From: Apostichopus japonicus
Taxonomy: Eukaryota > Echinodermata > Holothuroidea > Aspidochirotida > Stichopodidae
DNA: 64,000 nucleotides
NCBI RefSeq assembly: GCF_037975245.1
Contig: NC_092570.1
Coordinates: 4,124,001-4,188,000 of the forward strand
Reading direction: 5' to 3'
Below are positions 48,131-59,813 of the stretch, in pieces. Position numbers and translations under genes: made by a program. Position 1 is the first letter of the stretch. Each line of letters opens with the position of its first letter. Under the pieces are notes generated by a model, which was not told where the DNA came from, searched no databases, and was given only the letters and a program-made list of their open reading frames with translations.

Positions 48131-49598
48131 GGCATGGGGGACTGAGAGGGTGTTAAGAGGCTACTATACCGTTTCGTTACTAAAATGTTTTTGAAGAGGG
48201 TACTGAAAGGGTGCTTTGTGAAGGAATACTGTCTGCAGATTGACGCCTTTCAAATCAAGCTATCTCTGCTTAAAGCATTTAAGAACCCTTCTCAAGAAGA
48301 ATTTTTTTTCTTGAGACAAAACAAAAATAGCCCCACATTCACCCTCATCAACCACTGGCTAAAGAGTTACAACGAATCTCAGGTCCTCGTTTTTTTTTCG
48401 TTTTTTTTCTTTCTTATTTAACATTTATTTGTTTCCATTATTTTCATGTTTACAAGCCTATTTACTATTTGAGCACCTTTAACTCGTTTTCTTTTTGCTT
48501 ACTTTTATATTTGAAACCGTTTTTCTTTTCTTGTAGAATATAAACAATAAAAATACATCATCATTACTCCGACTGAGAAATACGCCCTATTCGCAAAAGA
48601 AGAAGAAAACAATATTAAACAGTTACGTTAAAAAAATCGCATTGCGCAAAACTTTGAATCAATAAGAGAACATTATTCCCGACCAAGAAATTCCAAAGAT
48701 TCAAAACGGATTGATTGATGTCTTAAAGTTCTTCTTGAAAAGACGAAATGACAAATATATATATATAAGACCAGAATATTGAGAAGAAAGAAAAGAAAAG
48801 GAAAAGCTGAACTATAAAAGAGAGAATTGGATACCTCTGTAAACCGAACATGACAGTTCATTTTAATTTCGATTCATTCCCACACATCTATTTCTTTATA
48901 ACTTGCCTCTCCAAGAGAGCGGTTTCAAGTGTTAGCACCTGCCGCCTGCATTCCCGGTACTAATTTCTCTCCATCGCCTCTGATTCCTAAAAGTTAACAA
49001 TTTAATCACTTTTCCTTGCGCAGTTACTTTTGCAACTGACTGGTAAGCCTTGATTCATCTACATAACAAATCGTCTCAATTTTCTGCCAAAAGTCTTCGG
49101 AAATGTAAATAAGCTACTCTCGGAGAATAAATAAGGCGATGGATGTGCTTGAGAATTCTAGTACAGCCTCTAATCTTATTGATAAATTACATTGGCCTTT
49201 AGCGAGATACGGCTCCATAGCAATCCGAAACTAGCAAACAATTGCATCCCGCCGCGGATGGATGACGTGAAAAGATTTCTACGGTACTTGATGGGAACCA
49301 TAAACGAATGTAATCTAAACAATTAAAGGACATTAAATTGTAAAGCCTCTGACGTGTAAGCTCTCTCTCTCTCTCTCTTCGCGAATTGTTGTAACAATTA
49401 AAAATGATTCAGTTATATCAACATCAACAACAGCAAGAACAAGAAAGCGTCAAAAGGGATAAATGCAAGATATGGAACGGGGTAGGTGAGGTGCCATATG
49501 GGTTGGGATGGCAATATAATTATGAGAAATGGGGCACATATTTCGATCTGAAAGTAACCCTTTTGAAAATAGTGTAATATGCAGAAGAGAGACGGTTG

Positions 49599-49770
49599 TG
49601 ATGATGATAATGATTATGACGATGACGATGTCGATGGCGATGGCGACGGCGATGACGATGGCGATGGCGATGGCGATGGCGATGACGATGGCGATGACGA
49701 TGTCGATGACGATGGCGATGGCGATGGCGATGGCGATGGCGATGGCGATGGCAATGGCGATGATCATGAT
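49599..49770. repeat. (GATGGC)n hexanucleotide array
   Basis: About 28 hexamer units of GATGGC with GATGAC and GATGTC variants. The array is open in several frames on both strands (Asp-Gly, Met-Ala, His-Arg and Ala-Ile repeats). No flanking coding evidence. Confidence 0.95.
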
Positions 49771-51015
49771 ACACATACCATTAGTCAGCTAGCTTCTCAG
49801 ATTCAATACAAAAGTCAATGAGAACACATAAGAACTTTAAAAATGATAGGTTTACAATATGTTGCAAATTTGTCAAGGCAAAATGTGTTGACTATCATCC
49901 AAGAATACTCTGTTGTATCTATATGAAGTTTAAAGAACATGTTTGGTTGAGTTATTAGAATATATATTAAAAAAAGGTTTAATATTAACATTTAAGGCTT
50001 GCATTAAGGAGCCCACATCATCATAATTTTAGCCTTAAAAAGTGATATTTCAGAGACCTAACATTTTAGGGGAATATCTTGAAAAACACGAAAAGCCAAA
50101 GAAATATTGCTGGCACGTAAAGTTTCTTCTCTGCTTTTGGTTGGACTGCCATAGTCATCTTTTAATACTCTCAGAAATGATCCAATCGACAATTAATAAA
50201 TAAATCAAACGGTGAGAAAACTGCAAACAAGGGACCTCCCACATTCCCACTCCGACCTCTACCCCATAACCCAATGCCTAAAAAAGGACATACATACTGA
50301 CTATGTACACATTTCACTTACATGGAAGGCAAATACCGCGTTTCTTAAGTTTGACTTTATTTACTTACGAGTATTTAGATATGCACGTCCATTTTCCATC
50401 GAAGACAAGTTTGATTTCATTTTTCATTTTTCTCATTTTTTTTTTTTTATATTTTTGGAGGGGGGAATTGAAACTTACCAGACAAAAAAATGTAAATGAA
50501 ATCAAGAATGAAATGCAACATTCCTATTACACATTTGTCAGCCATATGTAAATATGTATCGATATTTTTAGTTCGCGGCGCCACCACAAAGGCATTCGTT
50601 AAAAACAAAAATTCGTTTATTTTAGGAAAAATCTCTCAATGGCTAAATAAAGTAAAATGGTCTTGTTCGACGGAGTCATTAATTGGCATCCAGTATAGCC
50701 GCCTAAGGTCTCCGAAATTTCATAATCACAAAATTTCATTTACAATATCTTAAGTATAATCGTATTGTCATTGTATGTATATTCATGTGGCATTATTTCT
50801 TTGGTTTATTTATAAATATTCTTAAAGTAATTTTCGATTCGACTCCACTAGGCTTTCTTGTTCTTTTGGTTTCTCCCCTTTTTTGCTGACAGACTTGAGG
50901 CAAAACAAATTGAGAGGGACATTCATCCGCCAGGGATAGCCTGCTGTAAATATAAGTCCCTCGGAGGAAACTGGAGATTTTAGTTAACGTACCTGTTTAT
51001 GAGGGGGGGGGGGGG

Positions 51016-51151
<136 letters not shown>

Positions 51152-51954
51152 GGGTGGGGGGGGGGACACTTACATGCAGTATTTTGCATATATATATTTA
51201 ATTGCTTAAAGCGAATACTTCTCAACCGGGGTCTATGTGGACCCCCATGGGGGGGGGGAGTTGAAAAGTCTTCGGGTGAATCGAGAAGGATGGGGAATTG
51301 GAGGGGGGATGGCCTTCTTCATATCTTAGTTAAGTGCGCTTTCAGCGCTGTATAACAGATACTCTAACCAAGAAATCGTGGTAGCCTGGACGTAACACAT
51401 CGCGGCGATTTACGTCTCAAAAGTACCAACCTAAATCCTGATATTAAGACCCTTGTTCGAAAGCATCTAGCTCAAAGGTCCCTTTTTTATTTTATTTCGT
51501 GTATTGTCGATTGAATCGTAACACATAACATGAACTTTGATTGAATCGTTATGTTCGCAGTTACAGCATGTGAAAAAGAGTGATTGAAAAAAATTTGTGG
51601 TTACGTTTTTGTAGAAATATTTGGGGAGGGGAGGAATGAGGAAATACTTTTTACCCAGGTGGGTAATCTGAGAGAAAAGGTTCAGAAGCACGGGCTAAAA
51701 TAAAATAATATTGTGTTTATAATTATCTTTGTAAGGTATCGTTTAGAGTATATTCTTTAGAAAGAGACTAACACTCTATTGCAACCGCAGAATATGTAAC
51801 CCTTTGAAGATTCTCCACACCCCGACCTGTGACAACCCCATACATCTCAAAACTCCTACCCTACCGCGGTCGCGTGCCATGGCTGGTGTGCTTCATGTGA
51901 GCCTATACCTAAGCACCAATGACGGTATCTTTGTATCATGATGGTAGAACTGGG

Positions 51955-52075
51955 GCGGAGGGCGGAGGGCGGAGGGTGTAGGGCGGAGGGTGTAGGGCGG
52001 AGAGCGGAGGGCGGAGGTGTGGAGGGGCGGAGGGGCGGGCAGACGGAGGGGCGGAGGAGCGGGCGGGAAGGGCTA
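51955..52075. repeat. G-rich minisatellite (GGGCGGAGGGTGTA-type)
   Basis: Irregular tandem GGGCGGAG units of 7-14 bp, then GGAGGGGCGGAGG. Purine-rich strand; could form G-quadruplexes in principle. Pro-rich frames on the minus strand are artefacts. Confidence 0.9.
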
Positions 52076-52219
52076 CTGACAGAAGGGAAGCTAATGCCAT
52101 AATGGTATAGTTTGGTCAAAAGGAATGGTCAGTTTGAAACCAATTACCCAGAATATCATTCCTGTTATGATCATTTTGCAACCGGTACGGAAGAAAATCA
52201 CCCAAGATAGAGCTTGGGC

Positions 52220-52452
52220 CAGGCCCGTAGCCATGAATTCTGAATTTAAGGAGGTGCACCAAGAATTTAAGGAGGCGCACCAAGAATTTAAGGAGGGGGC
52301 ACAAACAATTTAAGGAGAGTCACAATAGGCCTACTCATGTCCTGTAACTTGTAATTTTTCTACACATGACAGAGGCACAGATGGGCCGGGTGAAATATAG
52401 TCTTCATGGGGGGGGGGAGTACCCCTGTGCCCCGGTCTGGCTATGGACCCTG
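52220..52452. mobile_element. hAT-like MITE with internal triplication (233 bp)
   Basis: Ends CAGGCCCGTAGCCA and TGGCTATGGACCCTG are imperfect inverted repeats. Flanks GCTTGGGC (52212-52219) and GCTAGGGC (52453-52460) match at 7 of 8. Inside, AATTTAAGGAGG(T/C)GCACCA occurs about three times in tandem (52241-52300). Confidence 0.75.
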
Positions 52453-53199
52453 GCTAGGGCAAGAAAACCAAACAAACTGATCCATCACTCAACCTTAATT
52501 CTCAAGTCTTACATCGAGACATTTGGGGTACTAAATTTATCCAAAATGTTTTGACTAATGCATCCACATTCATGTTCATGCCTGTAATAACCGTATACCG
52601 TTCTCGGCTATTTACTATTATTACGTCAGAATTAAATTAGCTATCTGAAAATATCACCTCCTTGTATGAAAATGTAAAATAAAAATACAATTTTAATTGA
52701 TGTGGATGACTATTGAATTAAACACACATTTGTTTATAATGGATATTGACGCAACGCGTATATAAATCCGAATGTAAAATAAATTTATCATAATCAAATG
52801 CAAATTATTTATCTCGTAAATTGTATTTCAAAAGGATATTGGCGCACCTTTTACGCACCTTCTTTCTCACCCTTACCAACCCCTCCCCGACCCTTTAAAA
52901 ACAAAAACAAAAACAAAACAAAAGAAAACATTACGAAACACCACCAACACAAAACAATCCATCAATAAAGATAAAAGGAACACAAGAAATAATAATCATA
53001 TTTTTAAAGAGATTTTTTTTTAATGTCTCTGACAACAAAATATTTTTGCATGCATCTAAGAAAAATTAAAGTCCTTCTTAAGAAGAAAAGAAAAAAACAT
53101 TTCGTTGTACATTAAACAATAACTTGTCTTACAATACAATTCATACCCTAATTGTTATATCTTAAATATTACTGTGTACTGTCAGTTTTTCCTGTGAGG

Positions 53200-54110
53200 T
53201 TGTACCCGCCGTGTTAAATTCTTCATTCTCCACGCGCGATGTGTAACCTACTGAAGCACGATAATATTTAATGTCTCTATACCAGTTTTCATTATTACAT
53301 CTTAATCACTTCACGCGAACACTGTGCACAAACAATAATGCCGAACAACAAAACAAACGCTATTTGAGTATAATGTTTCTTCGAAGCATCCGTAGAATGG
53401 TGTTTCGCGAAGTTCATGTAATTTCAGTAGAGCCCGCTTGCCTCATTAAAGCCACCAAGGAATTCTACACGACGATAAATATGGATATTTCCTGGTTAAC
53501 TCCGAGTTTTTGCTCAACACCTGGTCACCTGGTGAATACGAAATTACCTCACATTTTAACCGTCGAAGCTCAGCGACCAATCAGAAAAGAGCAAAAATCA
53601 CGCGTCACTGAGCTATCTTATCTGCCGCTTTGCTTTACACGGACGCGCCAATGCAATGCCAAAAAATCAAATGGATTATAATTAACCCGCTGTTCACTCA
53701 GCTGCCGAGCGCTGTCAGCTTGTCAAATGCTCAGAAGACACTCGAAAGCGCAACTTGGAGAAGAAAATGAGTGAAAATCGGTGATTTATTTTAAGTCTAG
53801 TTGTATGTGACTCTTGATGTGGCCACGGCAGCCTGAAGCTGAACAAACAGGAATCCGTGGTGAATATAGCGGTGAAATTGACAGTGAAAAGAGAAAATGG
53901 TCGTTAGCCATGGCCGAATGATTCGGTTGGTTCGACAAGCAAGCGTTTGCATCCGGTTGTTATTATACACAACAGCAAAGTAGTATCAAATAGCGCCGCC
54001 CGAAGGAAGCTACGGACTATCAAATGTCAAGGTATATCTCAAATGACGTACGAAGACAAAATTAAAAGAAAAATGTAACTGATTCATATTGAAATATTAC
54101 CATGGTGACG
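53200..54110. promoter_or_regulatory. CpG-bearing patch, candidate promoter or 5' exon
   Basis: CpG is denser than around it (CACGCGCGATG, TCACGCGAAC, GGACGCGCC, AGCGCCGCCCGAAG). There is a GACCAATCAG CCAAT box near 53577. On the plus strand a 28-codon frame (MVVSHGRMIRLV..., 53897-53983) is followed by AATGTCAAG-GTATAT, a possible donor near 54032. A longer plus frame at 53271-53681 has no recognised similarity. Orientation and target gene are unknown. Confidence 0.3.
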
Positions 54111-54397
54111 GACTGAAGGAATTACGCTTCCGTGACATGTCGTGGTAATATGACACCGGTCAGTAAAAGTGGTTGCATCAGTTGTACATATATGTATGGT
54201 TTTAATATATGTATGGTTTTAATATATATATATATATAATATATATATATAAAGAATTTATTTTTCTTTTATAAAAATGTACATCTGTGAGATGTTTTTC
54301 TGTAATTTTACTTGATTACATTTTTATGTTTTCTGTGTTACACCGTTATCTGTATAACAATTAACACTCAGTGCTACACTTTAGGTTGGTGCGTCAT

Positions 54398-54691
54398 TTT
54401 GCGCGTAGCCAGGAATTTGCCAAGGGTGGGGCAAAACTGTAGATTCGGCAATGCAAACTATCTAAGCGTAGCGCCACCATGAGCTGGCGCGAAGCGTACA
54501 AGAAAATTTTGGCTGACAATGCCTCCCAGATCGCTGGAAATGGCACTTCCCAGGCCTTGTAAGTTGCATCTTAGCATTTTCTCTTTTGAAAATACTAGCG
54601 ATATCATAAAAACATTAAAAAAAAAATATAAAAAATATGCTCAAGGGGGGGCGGCTGTCCCCTTCGCCCCCCCCCCTTGGCTACGCGCCTG
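54398..54691. mobile_element. hAT-like MITE, second copy
   Basis: About 90% similar by eye to 45148-45459, including GCGTAGCGCCACCATGRCC and the end GGCTACGCGCCTG. The left terminus is decayed (TTTGCGCGTAGCC instead of CAGGCGCGTAGCC) and it lacks a roughly 20-bp internal segment. No clear target-site duplication. Confidence 0.88.
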
Positions 54692-57600
54692 GTAAGAGAT
54701 GAGATGAAGTATCTTTCTCATTTCCCAGCTGCAGTTCATCCCCAAAGGAAGCACATGACGTCATAATCATGTTCGTAAGTTTTGACCAATCACGATAGAG
54801 ATCAAAGTCGTGCGAGAATAAGCATGCTTGCACACCAAGACATGTGCATTTTGCGGACTTTCCCTGCGTTGTATTACGAACTTCACTGTAGCTAGATGTT
54901 AGTCTGTCAGAGCGCAAACCGTGGGGTTATAGCCACCTCCCTCGACACCCACCCCCCTTAATTATATAAATATGACACAGCATGCGTTTAAGTAAACAAA
55001 TCACAATTTTAATCCCTTACCCACCCCACCACCCTTCCCACTGCTTTTTCCTGCCGTTTATCAAAATCAATATGACTAACATCCATTGACACAGAGTGGG
55101 AACCACCCCCTCCCCTCCGGGATATCTAGTTGTATATATCTTTCCGGTGGTCAGAAATGCCACTATTTTTTTTCCTCTCTTGTAGAGATAGGCCCTATAT
55201 TTGGATTTACTTTGACCAATGACCTATATCGATAAAACCAATCACCAGTAAATAAAAATCAACGAACAAAGACAACATATATAAATAAAGAGCTAGTAAA
55301 AACACAATGGCATTGTTTGTTTTTTTTAAAGTGTTCCCTTTATTGTTTTCTGATCCATTGTCGAGATAGATATATCTCCATAGTATTACTTTATCATCTC
55401 TATCAAGGTTTCTCGCTACCTCTCTCTGTACGATAACTGCGGGTAAAAGGCCTTTTTAAATGTGCTTTGGATTTAGACTTTTTGCTTCAATACAAATTTG
55501 CAGGAAAGTTACAGGAAAACTTAAAATGCCAGAAAGACACATCGCAACTTCCAAATTGTTTTTTTTTTTTGGTGTATAAATATTACAATGTATGATAAAA
55601 TATTTGGACATTTTCATACTAAGTACCGGTACGGGAATGCATTTGTTTGACACTTTGAGAGTAAGGTCACCTTTTGGAAGGTGACGGGAGCAGGAAGAGG
55701 GTGGGGAGTGGGGGTGGGGAGTGGATGGGCGTGATGGTGAAGGGCTGAGACAGCACCTAGGGGATAACTATACTGTAGGCTGCAGCCATAGGTTACCATT
55801 TATCAGCTTACGTCATTTTATATAATATGAACCCAATTATCACACCATCCCCCTCCCTCCCTCCCCTCCCAGATCGGCTCACTGTCTCATTCAAGAGTAC
55901 TGAATTCTTTATAAGTATCTTTGTAAATCAGATAATATATCAGTCAATTGCAGAAAGGAAAACAAAAACTCTTTAGTCTCATTATAGATATGATGGTAAG
56001 TAAACATTGCACCATGTTTCTCAACTAAAAATATGAGTACTTTAAGGAAGAAGACAAAACTAGCAATCTAAAACAGAACACTTTAAAACTTTTAATCCTG
56101 TCCAATTTCATCATCAGAGGGTATTCATTTTTTTTTTTCTTCATATAATTAGAAAATGCAAGCAAATTGTACAGCACTCATCTAGAGAATGCGTGCCAAA
56201 ATGTAAATAAAAGTGGTATACGAAGGCAAGATGCAGAGTTTACATTCCCATGACTATTACATAGAGCGAGGCTCTTCACAGTCTTAATAGGGCTGAAGGT
56301 GGACAAAAATCGTTTATGACGCAGAAACTTGTTCGAGTCCCACATATCTTCTTTGCCCCTGACTCAGCAAACTTTTAGAAGCACCATTTTGTTCCCGACT
56401 GCCACCAATTATAAAGTCTTGATTGTAGAGCTGTTCCTCAAATGAACATTCTCCAAAATAGTACAAGCTTTATTTTCTACCTCTTTTTGACTATGTACCC
56501 TCCCCACCCCACCCCATATTGCTTCAAATAATATTCATACAGTCTTTTAAAGTTGTCCAAATTGTCCATGTCGCTTACTGAAAATTTGATCAATTTACTG
56601 GGACCATTTGTTCTATTCCATTTGTTTCATAAGACCAGATTTGTTATTGCTTTTAAAATGTGACTACTCAATCTCTGCTTTTTGCTAGTGTTTGACACAT
56701 CACTGGTGTGATACTGCTGACACCAATGTTACCATTAATCTGTGCCACTGCTGACACCAATGTTGCCACAAATGTGCATGCCACTGCTGACACCAATGTT
56801 ACCATAAATCTGTGCCACTGCTGACATTAATGTTACCACAAATGTGCATGCTACTGCTGACACCAATGTTACCATAAATATGTGCCACTGCTGACACCAA
56901 TGTTACTATAAAGCATTACCTTCAAATAACACAACAGCAGGCAGAGAGAGAAGACTTTGCTGCTGAAGGAAATGAATAAATGAACATGCATAGTTTTAGA
57001 ATCGCCTTCATAATTTCAGTGCAACAAAACCTCAATTCTACCAAGAATTATTTCTGAATATGCTTTCAAAAAAAGTGTAAGACGTGTTCAAACAATGAAT
57101 CTGAATTGATCGCCATCATCAAAGAACCATTTTCTGCCTCTCTAGAAAACTGGAGAAATTTAAATCAACATTAGTACAGCTTGTTGCATCTCATTTCTGT
57201 TCCTCAATACACAGAGAACTAGGAGGTTCAGTTTTTGGTATAAATGTAAGCTGAAATTACTAGCAAAATTGTCCCTCTGCTTTGTATGTTAGAGTAATGC
57301 ACCTGTATGCTTACATCCTATCGTAAGGAGTACAACACTTAACCACTAAGCACATATACTTAGGTTTTGCATAAGTTTCCATACAAGAATCCAAGTTAAA
57401 AAGGTCATTTGTCACCAAGTGATTTATAGGCCAGTCATACAATTTTGGGTGAGACAAATTCTCTTTCCAGTGCTAACACAGAAAGAACAAATACCCACTT
57501 TTATAGTTCTTTATCTGTGAATAATAAATCGGAAAATGGTAGGATTTAAAATAGGAAAGCAATTCATTAATAATGAAATAGCAATCGGTATCTTTAACTT

Positions 57601-59377
57601 CTTTATCAGGAGTTTGACTGCTCGAAGAAACGGCCAGGCATAAATTGTATCAGATAAGGTGACCACACCAGAGAAGCATACTCCTACTCTGTAACAGAGT
57701 CTGTAACTGTTACTCTGTAACTGGTTTAACACCCCTCTTTCTCACCCTCCCCCCACCCCTCTTCCTAATGTCTTCCCCCTCTTCTGACTTATCCTAAGAC
57801 AATTCCCCCAGCTTATACCTTCATGAATATAGAATAGAATTTCAGGGCCCTGGTTCAAGAGGGAGAGATGAGGCCCTGCCTTGTAATTTCATCTAAACAG
57901 CACTTGGCACAAAGACCAGAAGTGCAAAAACCAATAAGTTCTATCTGGCTACCTTACATGCCTGGCAGTTGTGATCCATTGGCTCAAAATGTTGGAACCA
58001 TCCCTTGGGGCCCCTGGACATGGGGGGGGCCTTTGTTTAATAAACCGCCTACAGCTACGCCCCCGCATATGTAGATACAGATATATCAACACCCATTTAC
58101 CAAAACGGTGCACATTCCACAAAACCATGATACATTACTTTAAAATGTTTCTCAAAGTTCTTTTCATTAATCTGTGTATATATGTGTGTGTGTATTTGGA
58201 AGTAATTTACTACTTAAGAATTCCACCTAAAAACTGATTAACAATAGTGTTCTTTCCTTTCCTTTTGTTTTATCTCACAAACAATGGGGTTTCATATGGC
58301 AGTGCTAAAATATGACGCATACTTTGGGAGATACATGTGACGGTTGTGCATTCTTTGGCAAAAAAAAAAAATCCCAAGCCCCCTCTTTGATTGTATTAAT
58401 TTTTACATGAATTCTTCACATTTTTCTCACAAGTTACCTTAATTGGAGAGGAGATCATTCCACACTGTAGAATTTCTGTTCTGACTGCCACTAAGAAGTA
58501 AACATGAGAATGTCTAAACAAGTCTATATCTATGTCAGCCTAGTTCATATATATTCAACAATGGCTAACCCCCTCCCCCAGCCCCCTCCCCCACCTACTT
58601 TTCCCACACAACCCTAATCATCAAATATTGTCTTGTTCAGCTTTGTGTTGAGTGTTTCTAACCCTGGCAAACCCTATTGAACCCCATTCTTTACTATTCA
58701 ACATAAAATATGACCTTGTGGAGTACATCAAAGAATACAGCCTTCCCCTGCCAAAAGTGATCCTGGCCATACCTCCACGCTACCCCCCTTACTATCCATC
58801 AGGTCCGCAGCCTGGAATTCAGAGTTGGGCACCAACAGAGGGGCACAATATTCCGATCCTGTAACTTGTAAAGTTAATGTTCACATGATGGTTGAGAGTA
58901 AGGAACACTCCAGTCTACATGAGGGAGGGGGCAGGGGGATGGCACAGCCCCTTTGTGCCCTGACCTGTACTTCAAACAGGATGAAATGTAACAAACTTGT
59001 GGAGTACATGACATTACTCCCCCTACCCCCTCCCCCTTTTTTGTTGTTGAGACAATGAGATCACAATATCAACCAAACTGATGGAAGGATTTAAATTTGG
59101 TACTGTAATTAATTAGAGAACTGACTTTAGAAAAAGACAGCATTTTCTTTTCAGCTAGTTTTATTCCCTCTCTTTAAAGTGTTGTACACTCTACTTTATT
59201 ATTTTCTCTTTTTTTTTTTACTTCAGTTATTTCCAGAGATAAACTTCTTCCGGGGTAAGAGAAAAACAGAACCCAACTTGACCTGCTGGCCACCAGGTTG
59301 AATAAATAACACTTTGTTTTGTGCAAGGCTAAAGGAAGGTTGTTTTTTTTTCTTTTTTAATATTTATATTTAATTTA
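54692..59377. other. Intergenic DNA, no gene recognised
   Basis: AT-rich with several C-rich/G-rich patches (54938-55110, 55680-55740, 55848-55872, 57730-57785, 58568-58600, 58920-59040) that resemble subterminal parts of decayed hAT-like elements. The minisatellite at 56703-56915 is the only clear array. Confidence 0.5.
56703..56915. repeat. Minisatellite with alternating two-unit order
   Basis: Six copies of a roughly 36-43-bp unit around CACTGCTGACACCAATGTTA. Units ending ATAAATCTGTGC and units ending CACAAATGTGCATGC alternate, giving a higher-order period of about 79 bp. Confidence 0.93.
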
Positions 59378-59479
59378 TCACAGTTGTTGTTTGTTAAAAA
59401 GTTTCTCGACCTTGACGAATTCCAGGCTGTCGGTTTTCTCCTCCTCTTGTTGCCGCCTCTCAGACTGCTCCGAAGACCG
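59378..59479 (-). other. Possible terminal exon of an unidentified gene
   Basis: A minus-strand frame starting after GTCTGTTTAGATAG (weak acceptor) encodes RSSEQSERRQQEEEKTDSL then EFVKVEKLFNKQQL-stop. It is charged and looks coding, but I recognise no family. Its phase does not fit a splice from the EIF4E2 exon at 61513, so it is not an obvious alternative end of that gene. It may also be 3' UTR. Confidence 0.2.
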
Positions 59480-59615
59480 CTATCTAAACAGACCAAGGTT
59501 AACTGAGGTAGCAGATCTACGCATGACTGCACCATCTTGGCATATTGCTTTCAAAATGTCCGAGAAAGATTCCGTGTAGCTTTGCATACTTCACAAACTA
59601 TATTAAGATCACCTG

Positions 59616-59621
59616 TTTATT
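59616..59621 (-). promoter_or_regulatory. Candidate EIF4E2 polyadenylation signal
   Basis: AATAAA on the minus strand, about 150 nt after the EIF4E2 stop codon. Confidence 0.45.
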
Positions 59622-59770
59622 AATCCCCATAAGTTGTCATAAGTGCTGACTTAAACTGGCTCAAATGGAGTTTGTATATAAGGCTTCGGGTTTTTTTCTT
59701 CTTCTTTCTTCTTAATCTAATTTCCGATCGAGTCCACGTCGTCGCACGACGCTGCACCACCATCCAGTCC

Positions 59771-59813
59771 TTATCTCAAAAAGACGTCCGTATTTCTGAA
59801 GCTTGAGTTGTCC
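59771..59813 (-). CDS. EIF4E2: EIF4E2 terminal coding exon (DNSSFRNT end)
   Basis: 43 coding nt including TAA; acceptor CTCTCCTCAG. One base completes Lys, then DNSSFRNTDVFLR-stop. I saw no exon for the alternative RLGPQ...LWKP C-terminus in the window. Confidence 0.8.

Noticed and set aside
53271-53681. 136-codon plus-strand frame
   Set aside because: No recognised domain, uneven composition, in a CpG-rich patch where stops are rarer; more likely chance or a noncoding promoter region.
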